Origin: Axinella damicornis
Taxonomy: Eukaryota > Porifera > Demospongiae > Axinellida > Axinellidae
DNA length: 64,000 nucleotides
Reading direction: 5' to 3'
NCBI GenBank assembly: GCA_963931865.1
Contig: OZ007509.1
Coordinates: 13,071,671-13,135,670 of the forward strand
Below the pieces are notes generated by a model, which was given only the letters and a program-made list of their open reading frames with translations, was not told where the DNA came from and ran no database searches. The translations under genes were made by a program, and so were the position numbers. Numbering within the stretch: position 1 is the first letter of the stretch; each line of letters starts with the position of its first letter. Shown here in pieces: positions 11,001 to 22,030 of the stretch.

Positions 11001-14000
11001 TACTGCACTGTAACTTCCTTGGCTGAATACAACCACAGAACATTCAGTCAGTATATTAAGGAAACCTAGCTTATCCAACATTAAAATGCCCCCCCCCCCC
11101 CCTCCACACACACACACACTTTATACCTCCTCCCTACCGTATTTCCTCTAATTCATACTTCCGTCACTGTTGGTAACCTGTACAGATGATTAGAAACCTA
11201 GCAGCTAGTTTTGTGACTGAGACATGGACAGAAAGCAAATAGCCACTGCTAGACCAGTCTGGATGGGCAGTGGTCGGCCGAGAGTGGTGACTACTAAAGC
11301 TCGTTGATGGGTGGGTGTGCTAGAGAGCTTTGATGGTCATGACCATAACAAGACCTTAACAACAGGTGAAGTACATAGTGCAAACATTTAAGCCATAGTG
11401 TCCCTTAGATCTGGGGTTAGTACAGAGTTTAGATCTAGAGTGAATTCATCTTAAGTATATATATATAGCAGCTTTTACTTGAATTCAAGTCCCTCTCCAC
11501 TCAGTGCTATCCACTGCTTCTTCTACACATGAACCCCTTCACTGCTGATTGACAGCCCTCAGCCAGGATGCTAAAACCTCTCTCATCAAAAATTAGTTCA
11601 AGTTCTGGACTAAATTTCTGAGTAGATGTCCGGCAAAAATTCCACATGTAAAATAAACTTCCTGTCTGGTAATTAGGCTGTTAAACTACAATACCCTTAT
11701 ATTCCCACACCTGCTGAGGAAAGAACTGAACTTTCCCCACTGGGTGCCAAAAATGGGGGAAGAAACCTGCACCCTCATTCCCAGGCCAGACATCGGAGGA
11801 GGATGTTATTGTGCCTCTCATGAAATCTTATAGTCTATTGTACTGTATGTGTGACGTCAATTTCCACCTAGGTAGTGGGCGCAGGTGCCATCCAGAATAT
11901 CAAGCTGTACTTTCAAGCTTAATTGTAGCCTATAACCCTGGATGACAAGCTATAGGAAACACTTCACGTTACGCACCTGTTCCTTCCTCCACAGGTTCAT
12001 GGTACAGGTGCTATTGTTGCAGCTAATCACTCAGGGGTAGAGGTGGGAGGCTGGATTATCAGGACAGATAACTACACTCTTAATGGACCTGAGTGACCCA
12101 CACAGGGTTCTCTCTGGTTGCCGTTCCCCTTTCCATCTCAGCCAGTCTTTTGCTCACCTATGAATATAGTTTGTAATTAGCGTACCTAATCAGGACATAA
12201 GTTAACCCACAATCATTTGGGTACGATATCGACTCCGCATTATAAAAGCCTGGATGCCAGCCTGTGTTCTGGTCAGTTGGTGTTATACTGCACTGACCAG
12301 TTTGAAACTGGTGTATGCAGGCAGGCATCCCTTTGATGAACTTTCATGCAGGTTCAGCGCTATCAACGGACTTTCAACCAGTGGGAGATTTCAATTCAGA
12401 AAACAAAGTTTCGACCGAGTTTTGTTGGTCTTCATCAGGCATTTGCAGGGTTTCCCCACACGTGTTACTATACTCCAAGCAATCAAAACTAGCAGTGAGA
12501 ATGGCCTGGGAATGATGTTGTTATAGTTAGGTACTTTGGTCATAGTTGGCCCCACACCTACACCTCCCTCACCTCCCTCCACCTCCCAGAGGTCACATCT
12601 AGCAGCCAGGCATCTGTTAGAGTATTGTCATTGTTATCGATCCCACCAGTCATGAGTAGGACCGGATGGTCATCATCATAGTTGAGGCAGCAGGCAGCAT
12701 GGTCTTCCCTCCCCACTGGCCAAGGGGCTCCCTCTTTCCTCTCCCATTTGGTCCATTCCTGGGAGAAGTGACAATGAACAGTAGCATGTCAGAATACACC
12801 TCAGGCAAACATGTCAGAACACACACAAACAAAACTCACAGTGTACAGTAGTACAATGGGAAAACCCACTAGCAGTACAATACCACATCAGCTACTCTTT
12901 GCCACCTACACACTACAGTAAAGCATTGACATGGAGTTTTCATATGTGGCTCAAGAACATGAAGAGTTATGTAGCATAGTTTGTACGGTCTGTTAGTCCA
13001 TACACTACTAAAATAGGGTGTATACGTAGTGGGAGAATATAATATGTTTGGTGTTCTGTTCCACTGTGTTGGTGTGTTGGTGTAATGAACACTCTTGAGT
13101 GTTGTACAAACTGCCTATTGGTAGGTACGTAGCTATAGGTGAGTGTGTATGGTAACTGAATGGACTATGTAACATTATACCATTTTGGGATGAAAAACTC
13201 TACTGGCACACTTTCAAGCCAATTTCCGTGTGACTCATATCTGCTTTTAAAACATGAAAACCTACTAAGTGGGTCAGTGTGAGTACGTACATACATCGAA
13301 CCCCACACCAACATCAATAGTTTAAGCCATGTGAGTATGAAATATGGAAGGTGATCTGAACCCATACAGTTAGGCTTGTTACCATGTTCAGGGGGAAAAT
13401 ACAATCACACTGGGTTCTTAGCGGTAGGTTTTGTAAGCTGAAGTGAGCTAGTAACACGGAAAGTGATCCAAATTTCTGTCACTGGGTTTCTTTCCATATA
13501 TGGATACCATGTGAAAACATCCTAGTATTGCTGTTAATGCAGGGGCAGATACGTCTGCACTCACACTAGGAACAGTCCATTATGATGAAAACACAAGTAA
13601 TTCATAACCTATACCTGGTTGGTTTCTGCCTCAGTAAGTTTGAATGGCATGCTTTGTGGTGAGCCAAGATTGTTTGGCATACTCACATACACCACTAGGT
13701 AATTGCTTGTACAACACTAAATTAAGACTGTTTGTAATTCCCTTACATCAGCACATCCTACGTTGGGTGTACAAACATCATGCCAATAGACACATGTGTA
13801 ACCATTGCATACTGGCACTCAACCCATCTCTACAGATTCTAGTATTATCAGTGCCTAGCAGTGCAGTCCCCAAGTTTGAGGGTGAAAAGTTACGATAAAA
13901 CCACATTCTCAACCCTTTGTTTAAGAAAGGCTTGGAAACCACAATGCATATTAGTTTTCTGGCTTATAGTAAAATCATTGCCATACTTGATAACTCTGCA

Positions 14001-16413
14001 GTATTCCACTGGCCATTGGAATGTGTCCTATTTCTAGAGTTTGTATACTGTTACTACTGTCAACACATTTTGCAAGAGCATGCACTCTAATCATAGGTAC
14101 CATTTGATCAAAATCAATGACGTAGAGGTCATTGACTCTTCCACGTCCTGGCTGGTTCCCTCCAAAATACACAGCCTTGTGGTGGTTTACTGCTGTGAAT
14201 GTGAAGCCGGAGGAGGGGGGAGGTCTTGGTCCAGTTGTGGTGGGGGAGGACCACTTGCCTGCAGAAGGTGAAGCAGTACAGACAGTGCTCACTCTCTTAT
14301 TTACAATTGGCTGAACTTCCCGTGGATCCAAATGGACTTGTGCTAGAAAATGCGAACATTTTGAACAAAAATATCAACCACATAGAGGCTCTGCACATGT
14401 AGGTAATGAATATTAGTTGCATGCAAACTCCTCATGAGTTAACTCATGCACTGCCTCAGCATAACAAGTCATTAAAAGTTCCATTCCATTTTCAATGTAT
14501 GTTCATGTCAACCATGCTACCATGGTTTCCCAATCCACATGCACTTCACTTGGGGATAACTGTGGGGAGGGGAGGGGCCGGAAGTCATGTGACTCCTTGT
14601 GCAGTAAGGTCACAACACTAGTACTTTCCACACTCACTACAACAATACTGGCAACTGATACCATCACCATACCATGTACCCAGTCACAGTGGGAGCCAGG
14701 AGGTCATGACCTCTCATGAATACTTCATCAGAACACAGGTACCTTGCACTCACTCAGGAATGGGGTATGATGATATTGTCCTGAGGTCCAACTGTAAAAT
14801 TAATGTACTCCTTTGCATACATCCTTTTTGTGTTTCTTCCTGATCTGAACCAAGCAGGTGGACATAACCTGACCTAATTACGACACAAGCTGTACACATT
14901 CTCCTCACATAGTTACATGTTAAGTACAAGATGAACATTAGGAGTTTGATTGTTGATCTGTGTCCCCATGCTGTGTAAGGTCAAGAGTGCATATAATGGC
15001 ACAAAAATGTGAAGAGCTATACAACAGAACAACAGGTTTTGAGGTGGCACTGAATTGCACAACAGCCTGTTGTAGAACGTGTTTATCAATTACTTGAGTG
15101 GGTGTGGCCGGATGAAAACTATGAGTGGTGATTTCAAGTTTGCATGGCCATGGTCTACCTGCCCCTCCCCTCCCACATCCCCTTCCTCCTCTTTGGGTGT
15201 GGTTATGCTCTACTAGCGTACAATGTTCACATGCAGGTCTGAGGTGTATTAACCATTGAACTACTGACACTGAGTTGTGTAACCGACTAGCACCATTCAC
15301 AATAGTAGCAGTGGCTGCAGTACAAACAGGCAGTAGAGAAAGTCTGGTAACCATGCCAACAACACCTGCAACCAGGTTGCTTAGTACACAAATGGGACTC
15401 CTGCCATTTATGCACTCTTGATTGTGTTGGCTACAGTAATCAGTACACCAAAGTACAACAGTAGAAACAATACCCAGCTCAAAGCGTTTCAGTGGAGTCC
15501 CGACTCGGCAGCTGTCAACTTGATGAAAGCGTTATCATTCATGATCATCCAGTCAATCTACATAGGACACGTATAAAATAGTCGGCAGTACTGTAGGCAC
15601 ACTCTATTCTCTATACTTGCCATCAGCAGAAGACCATGAATTCCTAAATAGGACTCCTTGTGCATTAAAAATAGTTTCACATACTCTACTGTTTGTATGC
15701 ATTACTACTTATTACAGTAACCACTACTCAACTCAAAATTGTTCCCAGTGGGTGATAATTTTCTAAACTTGGACATAACACATGGACTGCTACCCATGCA
15801 TTGGCTCCCTCAAAAATTCTCTATTCTAGAGCCGGCCATGCACCCACACAAGTATCACACTAGAAGTTGCAACAAGTAAAATTTCCTTACCTTCTGTGAC
15901 ATCAAAGACATGGAACTCATTGGTCCATCCTCTCCCATCTGTATAGCGAGTATCCTTGAGGAAGGATGATCCGGTCTGTATGGACTGTGTGGGTAGACCG
16001 TATCCGCCTATGGTGGCTAGGTGGTGTGTGCCGAAGAAAACCATGCCACACCCACTCTTTGGCATGGGACCGTTACTTGCTATGTTCTTCCACATGAGCG
16101 TGTCGGTGTCCAGTACGTGAAGGGAGTTGTGTCGAGCTATTCCATCATGACCAGCAAATGAATACAAGGAAGTTGAGTGAGCCACTGCAGCTCCGTCAAC
16201 CAGCCCATGGGGTGGCACTCCTGTTGTACGCTATTCCTGCCAGGTCTCCAGGTAGGGATCAAAGACATTCACAGTTGACCTCAGTTTGTCTTGCCCACCA
16301 TGAAGAAAGTCTTGTGTGAGTCCACCCCACATGTACGACTTGTTCCCAACTTGGCCTGCATAGTGGTAGAATCTTGGGGATGGTTGATACCGGGAAGACA
16401 GAATGGAGGCCAT
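4790..16413 (-). CDS. Gene 1: Kelch - coiled coil - ZU5 - UPA-like - Death protein (in-frame stop in exon 1)
   Basis: Ten exons join with matching phases: 16413-15891, 14258-14101, 12758-12573, 10782-10614, 9978-9847, 8171-6981, 6818-6109, 6027-5875, 5782-5614 and 5073-4790. The total is 3675 nt, or 1224 codons plus stop. Residues 1-345 form six Kelch blades, 346-389 a charged linker, 390-786 a coiled coil, 787-1023 a ZU5 domain with tail, 1024-1130 a UPA-like region and 1131-1224 a Death domain. ZU5-UPA-Death is known from UNC5 and PIDD signalling proteins; a Kelch propeller in front of it is unusual. The role is inferred to be a cytosolic sensor or adaptor, as no signal peptide or membrane segment is seen. 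One TAG at 16231-16233 (codon 61) interrupts the otherwise open frame, where gene 2 has CAA. This could be a null allele, a pseudogene, a sequencing error, or a gene started at the downstream Met at 16218. Confidence 0.8.
5614..5782 (-). CDS. Gene 1 exon 9: UPA-like segment
   Basis: The exon enters in phase 0 after GTGCAG and leaves in phase 1 at a GTGATC donor. It encodes about 56 residues including IPRCELLLRWPYVDKP and the hydrophobic strands GIDLIGATGCSFFTLYIP. It occupies the place of the UPA domain, which in UNC5 and PIDD sits between ZU5 and Death. The equivalent exon of gene 2 is 33056-32861, with the same VD-F--G---P-C-L---W pattern. The UPA label rests on position and general pattern. 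Confidence 0.7.
5875..6027 (-). CDS. Gene 1 exon 8: ZU5-UPA connector
   Basis: This phase 0 to phase 0 exon of 51 codons begins AVEEFYTRTSHV and contains GENISLSVPREGVMLKSGW. It aligns with exon 33316-33167 of gene 2, which also begins AV and contains GERITLDIPMEGIVLENGW. The beta-rich pattern is consistent with the start of the UPA-like region. Splice sites are GTAAGT (donor) and CCAG (acceptor). Confidence 0.75.
6109..6818 (-). CDS. Gene 1 exon 7: ZU5 domain
   Basis: The exon enters in phase 1 after CTCTACAG and leaves in phase 0 at GTAAGT. It encodes about 236 residues. The ZU5 hallmark strands are visible as GYGFKLHVPQGSLPAEV, then LISAVYWVYSPHKFTKPLTV followed by EIQHCA. A tail with a basic stretch (VVKRKVSRRSRRVQP) and a Ser/Thr-rich segment follows. 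ZU5 domains occur in UNC5, ankyrins, ZO-1 and PIDD, and in PIDD the region undergoes autoproteolysis. I see no HFS-type cleavage motif with confidence; QFSGVGVV is at the comparable end of the domain. Confidence 0.82.
6981..8171 (-). CDS. Gene 1 exon 6: long coiled coil
   Basis: A single symmetric phase 1-1 exon of 1191 nt adds 397 residues between the Kelch linker and ZU5. It is a strongly heptadic, Glu/Gln/Lys/Arg-rich coiled coil with a short break in the middle (around SSSGASYAPASQ). The first half carries an internal repeat built on ALEHQ (RAALEHQ, KATLEHQ, KSALEHQ). The acceptor is CAATTCAG and the donor GTAAGT. Gene 2 has no such exon: its linker exon splices directly to ZU5 in the same phase. 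A coiled coil here implies oligomerisation (inference). A 66 bp remnant of this exon lies at 59193-59258. Confidence 0.82.
9847..9978 (-). CDS. Gene 1 exon 5: post-Kelch linker
   Basis: This symmetric phase 1-1 exon of 132 nt runs from acceptor CCCCCAG to donor GTATGA. It encodes SVQSGDSPSSRQWVLVGVAD and ends in a charged helix, TRELEKLRQKKTEHG. Orthologous exons of identical length lie at 34572-34441 and 62552-62421. The WVLVGVADSS part probably closes the propeller and the rest is the hinge to the variable downstream modules. Confidence 0.85.
10614..10782 (-). CDS. Gene 1 exon 4: Kelch blade 6
   Basis: The exon enters in phase 0 after CTCCACAG and leaves in phase 1 at GTGAGC, 169 nt. It encodes a Kelch blade with the double-glycine motif in HATTFGGGSKFESG and the closing KLADTTVLEF. 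Copies of exactly equal length are at 35251-35083 and 63257-63089. Confidence 0.85.
12353..12443 (-). mobile_element. 91 bp insertion with a hammerhead-like core
   Basis: The segment is absent at the matching sites of gene 2 (near 36095) and gene 3 (near 63845) and is bounded by TGCAGG on each side. On the minus strand it holds CTGATGA (12438-12432), a GACC/GGTC stem, GAAA (12412-12409) and AAAGTC (12374-12369) that can pair with ACTTT. That is the layout of a hammerhead ribozyme core, with one extra A before stem II. Stem I is not evident, so it would be a decayed copy at best. Such cores are known in Penelope-like elements and retrozymes. Confidence 0.35.
12573..12758 (-). CDS. Gene 1 exon 3: Kelch blade 5
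   Basis: This phase 0-0 exon of 186 nt runs from acceptor TTCTCCCAG to donor GTGAGG. It encodes PWPVGREDHAACCLN, the double-glycine strand VLLMTGGIDN and DAWLLDVTSGRWRE, a canonical Kelch blade. The orthologue in gene 2 (36400-36215) has the same length. The 3' end of the gene 3 copy is at 63975-64000. Confidence 0.85.
14101..14258 (-). CDS. Gene 1 exon 2: Kelch blade 4
   Basis: The exon enters in phase 1 after TTCTGCAG and leaves in phase 0 at GTACCT, 158 nt. It encodes GFTFTAVNHHKAVYFGG and VNDLYVIDFDQM, with the Kelch double glycine. Gene 2 carries the equal-length copy at 42440-42283. The first codon joins exon 1 to give the aspartate-to-tryptophan run FDVTEGKWSS. Confidence 0.85.
15891..16413 (-). 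CDS. Gene 1 exon 1: start codon and Kelch blades 1-3, interrupted by TAG
   Basis: The frame starts at ATG 16413 (MASILSSRYQPSPRF) and runs to a GTAAGG donor in phase 1. Three Kelch blades are visible, with KSYMWGG, SLYSFAGHDG and HLATIGGYG. An in-frame TAG stands at 16231-16233, where gene 2 has a Gln codon in the sequence WQEQP. Otherwise the exon is two codons longer than that of gene 2 and well conserved, including all other codons around the stop. The start was chosen because the same ATG context is kept in gene 2. Confidence 0.8.
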
Positions 16414-16885
16414 CTCTCATACTCAAGAGGTTGGATCCTAGTTCAAGAATACAAATGACAGAATATAAACACGTGTTCTGGTCCTCTCAACAGCTGTTCT
16501 TATGCACTGCACTAGTGCTTGTGTAAGTTGGTCTCATTCACTCCCAGCTCTCGTCTGTTGCAGTATGACAACCAAGCAACAGAGGCTGAGAGTGGGGGAC
16601 TGGGAACAATGCTGTAAGGTGTACACGTGTAAAGCTGAATGAGACTGAGAGTATGTACGTATGTATTGAATCCAATTTTCTCTCAACAATGTAGAAGTAC
16701 TTGCTAACATAAAAGAACGAGCAATAACACGCCTCCCATGAGGAGTCATGTGATTATCTTCCACACCCCTCCAACCATACCCTTCCAATCAAGAGCTTCT
16801 TTTAGCTCATTATGTGCTACTGCATCACCATAGATTGCCTGGGAGAGTCATTGCTACAGTGACACTTCCAACGGCAGTGACCTCC

Positions 16886-17210
16886 AGCCTCGTTCCAGGC
16901 CACTACCACCTCCAGTCTTTGATCACTTGCAGTGTGCAAATACGGAGGGGGAAGGACTGGGAGATTTGGTCAATGTTAATACTGGTGGCTTCAGGGTAGA
17001 CACACGAGGGGGGCAGTGCCCAACCGTAATAAGTCCTGTGTATCATGAACAACAAATGGTACTGATACTGAGATCCTTTGTCAGGCACCGCCAGCTGTGT
17101 GTCTACTTGGCATCACTGCACGTGACCAAATCTCCCAGACCTTCCCCTTCCATATTTGCATACATCAAACAGTCAAAGACTGGTGGCGGGGAGGGCTGGG
17201 AATGAGGCTA
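16886..17210. mobile_element. Foldback element with about 85 bp arms
   Basis: Left arm 16886-16972 and right arm 17123-17210 are imperfect inverted complements; both contain versions of TCTGGGAGATTTGGTCA. The outer ends read AGCCTCGTTCC and CTGGGAATGAGGCTA, the terminal signature shared with the small palindromic elements in this window. In duplication unit 2 (about 45225-45432) the right arm and about 350 bp are missing. No clear target duplication is visible. Confidence 0.7.
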
Positions 17211-17661
17211 TACATCTAGTTCCTCCACAGAGGCTGTGTTCGTGCAGTTTCTACTATCATTTCAGTTGTCAGTGAGGGCAACTGCACTCAGTGCACTCTG
17301 CCACTGCTTTCTGTTTCCGTGGCGATGTTTCGTACATCTGTAAATAATTATTGCATTAACTTTCTGCTTTAGTTTTACTAGGGCACACATCCTAATAATA
17401 CAATTGGTCTGGCCATGGCTGTGCTGCTTCCCCCAGCCCTGATAAAGTGTATACGCTTAGTTGTCTATGGCTCATGTTACTCTAGGATTCTCTTCGTGGG
17501 TAGGATATTTTAACCAGGGTTATCATAACCTACATAAAGAGTCTATTCATTAGCTTAATGTGCAGGTTCAAGCTTAATAGGACCAGTTTATGTAACAAAA
17601 CTATAAATTATGACCTTCAAACCATATTTAAAAAGGCCATTGTAATAATCAAGGGCACCAA

Positions 17662-18038
17662 TAGTCTCGGAACCAGACCCTTCACACGGGGAGGAGGTAG
17701 GGTCTGTGCACATCACATGCGCACATTCGAGTTGTCCTTGCGGAATTCAATTATGCATGGGCAATTAGTGATCAACTGTGATACTGTCGTACAAACACAC
17801 TCGTGACCTGCGCTGCTCCCCTCACCTTTTGTCTCACACTCGCGGGTAATGGCATAGCACAGTGATTTGCAGTGTCTAGTCGGTAGTGACACTGGGGAAG
17901 GAAAATTGTTTCCATGCCATCATTTGCAACCAATGTTGACCTGATTTGTCAGGTCAACATTCCGTCCTGGGGACAAGTTGAATGTAACGTGCCCAGACCC
18001 TTCCTCCTCCCCGTGCGAAGGGTCTGGTTCCGAGACTA
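17662..18038. mobile_element. Inverted-repeat element, 377 bp
   Basis: It begins TAGTCTCGGAACCAGACCC and ends GGGTCTGGTTCCGAGACTA. The inverted arms are about 45 bp and include GGGGAGGAGG/CCTCCTCCCC. There is no coding capacity. Duplication unit 2 keeps only the right part (46915-47080), fused to an unrelated insertion. The termini belong to the same signature family as the elements at 31611 and 53412. Confidence 0.8.
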
Positions 18039-19114
18039 GTTACACAATTAATTAACATACCTTTGCTGAAGTGTCTTGTAGTAGACTACTTGTGTAGTGC
18101 TGCTACCGTCAGACTGAATCCTCACTGTAGTGTTCAAGTGGTATACATATTTATTGAATCACAGAGCTGGACTGACAACAAACCCTGAATTCAAATTGAT
18201 TTCAGCCCCACCCCCTACCCATGTACAACAATTGAGCAAGGAGTGGCACCATCATAACGGTTAGTGTGATGATACAAAATACAGAAGTCTGACAATAGTC
18301 TCGGAATCAGACCAGCTAACACACACATAATGCTTTCTTGCGTACCTGCAGCGCGTTTTGCAGAGTTCTATATATTTTCGGTGTAACAAGGCGCATTCTT
18401 CGTTGGGTGTGGCACAAATTGACCTTGACGTCACGAGCTAATTAGCCTCGGGGCTCGGTCTTCAGACGAGCAGTACATGCAATTAATTTATTTTGTCAAC
18501 CATACAGAGGACTTGGGATCCTGTCTGCAGCCTGTTGTTCAAGGTTAGCCATTCAAAGTGCACTTAGCTATTGATCTGATTGAAACCAGGGTGCGGGGCT
18601 AATGGTGTCCTCCCTTCCCGGTGGAGCCCACCGGCAAGATTCCCTTCCTTTTCCTCGTCCTACCCCATATCTATCGTATGTGTGTGCTGAGTGTGTGTCT
18701 GACGTCATTTGTATGATCAGTATTCCCACAATTTGTTTTCAAGGTAGCCATACCCAGGCCGCACCAGTTTCGATTGCATGAAGAATGTACAACCTAAAAC
18801 AGTGTGGGCCTGGGATTGAGGCTATTTTCAAGCCGCTGTACTGACAGTGCAGGTTCCTCCCATAATTTTTAAAAACTAGTTTAGTTGTGTGTTTATACAG
18901 CTCTGTGTTCTATATGTGTGTTCACTGCGGATGGTGGGAGAGAATTTTAACGTGCTGTCTTTCCTTTAATGCCCTTTATTTGGAATGCTTTACTGGACTC
19001 CATTTTAAGTATGCATGTCGTTTTATATTAGGAAGGGATGGTTGGAGAGTGGGCTCCCTGTCCTTGTGGTGGCCGGAAATGGCTCTGCAGTATTGGGTCA
19101 GTGTCATCTCCATC

Positions 19115-19345
19115 ATTTTCCGCTTGCTCTCCCCTCCTGCTCCCTTCCGTCTTCCCATCCCACCCATCCCTCCTCCTCTCTTTGTCCCCTCCTCCCCTCT
19201 CCTCCTCCCTTTGTTCCCTCTTCTTCTCTCTTCCCTGTGTCCCCTCCTCCTCACTTCGTCCCCTTCTCTCTCCTCCCCTTTGTCCCCTCCTCCTCTCCCC
19301 TCTTCCCCCCCACTCTCTCTTTCCTCCACTTCCCATCCAACTTCC
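19115..19345. repeat. C/T-rich tract of about 230 bp
   Basis: The strand is almost purely pyrimidine (CTCCTCCC repeats). Its copy in unit 2 (about 48290-48475) differs by several indels. It ends in CACACCCAG followed by 36 bases and GTAAAA, which looks like a micro-exon, but the unit 2 copy has a 2 bp insertion there, so I do not call an exon. Confidence 0.8.
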
Positions 19346-21091
19346 ACACACCCAGGAGCACATGTTCTGCTGCCACATGTGTATTGAGCAGGTAAAACAT
19401 GGAAGGTGAGAGTTCCTTCAACAGCTGCTACTGCTGGTGTTTCTGTGTGCAGTTCACAGCAGTGATGCCAAGAGATACTCTCTGTCATGTGAGTCACGTA
19501 CAGGAGTTTATCTTAAATCGTTAGTAATGAAACTGGATCGACTGCAGCCAGCCAGCATTAAGTAGAATGCTCAGCTCAATCTAACAGGCTTACAACTGCC
19601 TCTTGTGCCAGCACCACGAACTGAACTCACAATTATTGTGAGCTTTTATCAGGCGTTAAATGACATCATTCACTGCATCTAAGAATGCCAATCTTGCCAA
19701 TATTCATCCATGGCAGTATGTAAACATTTGATGGGATATCAGAAGTGAACACTAAGTCCATGGTTATTTGGCGGGCATTACTTGGACGATTGTATCCTCC
19801 TCCTTACGAGCCTGGGAATGAGGCTAGGACTGCTTGCAATTGGATGACTCCAGGGTCCCTAAGGTTGCATGAATCAATTTGTCCCAGTTCAGTCCATCCT
19901 CAAGAGTGAGGGTCAGTTGTGGTGTGCATGAGTCCTGTAGGGCTTGCTAGCTTCAAACAACCCAGGGTTGTTGGAATGTGTGTTGGGTCTGGGGTGGTCT
20001 CTCTTGCTGACCCAGTGCTGTCTGTTGTACCAGACAATGGGTGGAACTCGGTCAGTATTCATGTGGTGTTGGGTGCTTGTGTAATGTACCACTAGATTTG
20101 ATAGTACTTACTGGAGGCTTGTGTACCACATGGGATGTAATACTAGTCCTTGAAGTGACAGTAGGCGGGAGGTGGGTCAGGATCTGTGGGGATGAGGCTG
20201 TATGTCCACACACCCAGGAGCAGTGTAGTGATGCCAAGTTATATTCCACCAGTAATCTGTTCACCATTCATCACAATGTACGACCTCGATTGTGTGTGTC
20301 ACACTGTCAGATATGATGACTAGTGTAGCAGCTGCCCACAGCACCCTCTGCAGAATGCAGACACCAGAGAACACTGTCTGCTCACGGACACTGTGAAAGC
20401 GAATGTGTGGTGTTGATCAGTAACATTTGCAGCATGCTATGATATTCATACTTATGAGTACCACTAGTGTGGTGCTATGATATCACACTGGAGGGCCCCC
20501 TGGGGCCCTATTCTCTTGGGGGCCCAAAGTTTACAATACCGGAACCAAATGGACACCTTATTTCCCGGAATAGACCGTACAGATAGGACTGTTAGGCTAT
20601 GGCCAGTGTGGGTGGCTGAAGAAGGAAGATGTGTACAGGACTGTTTGCAAAACTAGTATCTGTCCTAAGTCGAAAGTGCGTCCCCAAAAACTTGTCCAGT
20701 CTATCACGTACGGTTCGGTCTGTTCCTGGAAAATAAGGTGGCATTCTGGTCTGTTCCATTCCGGAAAATAGTAGTCTTGTGCCCAGCCGGAAATACCTAT
20801 GGAAACTCTGTCTGGGCTTGATATAGTGGCAAAGGGTGGAATGTAGTCAAATCATTAATTAAAACTCTTTAGGGCCCAATTTCTTTCTCTAGGTCATTTT
20901 CAGTCTATAGAACACTCCTAATCTCTGTTCCCTGGCGTTGCTGGGCTCGAAACTGCTCACACAGGTAATTTCAGCTATACTAAGCATATACGTGACTTAA
21001 CCACGCCCACCAATTAACGAACATGCAATCAAGTCTCCCGAGAAATGGCAACCTGCAGTAGCTGAAAAACGGGCCATGAAAACACTCTCAC

Positions 21092-21190
21092 CATCTTTTG
21101 TTGTCATGCGGTAGCATCCATCCCTGTAGTGATTGAAGAGGTAGATACACGAGTGGTCTCCATCCTTGTTGTGGCCAGTGAAGAGGTAGA
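21092..21190 (-). CDS. Candidate 99 nt exon, unknown protein (unit 1 copy)
   Basis: Between an AACAG acceptor and a GTGAGA donor, 99 nt stay open in phase 1-1, encoding a Tyr/Asp-rich peptide that includes GHNKDGDHSCIYLFNHY. The same exon at 50227-50325 keeps both splice sites and the frame. All four base differences I see that alter a codon change the amino acid (T/N, H/R, C/R, M/K). The pattern is loosely Kelch-like (Y-F-GH--DGD---IY-F) but too short to assign. No partner exon was found. Confidence 0.3.
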
Positions 21191-21962
21191 CTGTTCATGA
21201 TTCCTGTCTCCAACTAACTGAGTGTAGTTGAGCACTTGCAATCATTCTTATCACGGCGCAAGTAGCTCTCACTTACGGAAGCGTGTCTTTACCGGTGGAT
21301 GTATGAACACACAGACAGACACACATGGTTCATGCTGTGCACGTCTGGAGCTCACTCAGGCTCGCCCCAACTAGTGAAGAAGAGACATTAGTTTGTAGTA
21401 TCTGTGTCATGTGACAGGACAATTTTTTAATATTTACTATGTTCTTTCCTATTGTCTAGTCTTATTGCATTACGCTGCACTTGACGTTACTGATGTCGTT
21501 GTTTGGTGACATCTGTGGCATGTGATGGGCCAAGTTCTGTTCCTAGTGTGTCGGTCATGAAGTGGTTCTTATTGAAACCTTTTGCATTTCATTGCAGTTC
21601 AGTCAGTTACGAGAGTCCGTGAGAATCTGTTGAAGCCCGTGAGCTGTCACTTCCACTGAAGATATGCTGTCAGGATAGCAAACCTGAAGGTGAGGATTGG
21701 CCATGGCTACTGGACCCATGGCAGTGAAACTTGGGTTATAGTACCTTCTGTGTAACAGATATTGCACAGCAGTGAGTGTGTTACCTCCACCTTCACCTGC
21801 AGATCAAGGACAAAGAAAAATTACGAGGGGGGGAGGGGGATTGAGGTGGTGACTCTCCAGGGGAGGTGGTGACTCTTCAAGGGAGTGGCACAATCCGAGA
21901 CCAGGAGAGGAGAGCAGAAACCAGCTTTCAGTGAGTGTATTACCTGCAGATCATGGAATTAC

Positions 21963-21969
<7 letters not shown>

Positions 21970-21993
<24 letters not shown>
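21970..21993. repeat. Poly-G run of 24
   Basis: An uninterrupted G tract lies inside duplicated non-coding sequence. The matching unit 2 site near 51545 has only about ten G. Run lengths this extreme are length-unstable and can form G-quadruplexes; the true length may differ from the assembly. Confidence 0.9.
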
Positions 21994-21995
<2 letters not shown>

Positions 21996-22030
21996 CATCA
22001 TATAGTGTAGTCTTGTTCACACCCACTTAA

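Noticed and set aside
19352..19391. 36 nt micro-exon after the C/T-rich tract
   Set aside because: The unit 2 copy carries a 2 bp insertion that breaks the frame, and no neighbouring exon was found.
19028..19497. Long overlapping open frames on both strands in the C/T-rich tract, also at 48192-48611 and 28436-28867
   Set aside because: They are low-complexity products (Glu/Arg/Gly or Ser/Pro runs) of a pyrimidine tract, change frame between duplicated copies and have no recognisable domain.
20041..20316. Open frame of 91 codons repeated at 24056 and 49177
   Set aside because: The three copies share frame only through recent duplication, differ by indels at the 3' side, contain no domain, and have no splice support.
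21598..21692. Exon-like block with a TTTCATTGCAG acceptor and a GTGAGG donor (also in unit 2)
   Set aside because: All three frames contain stop codons; at most it is a non-coding exon, which I cannot support.
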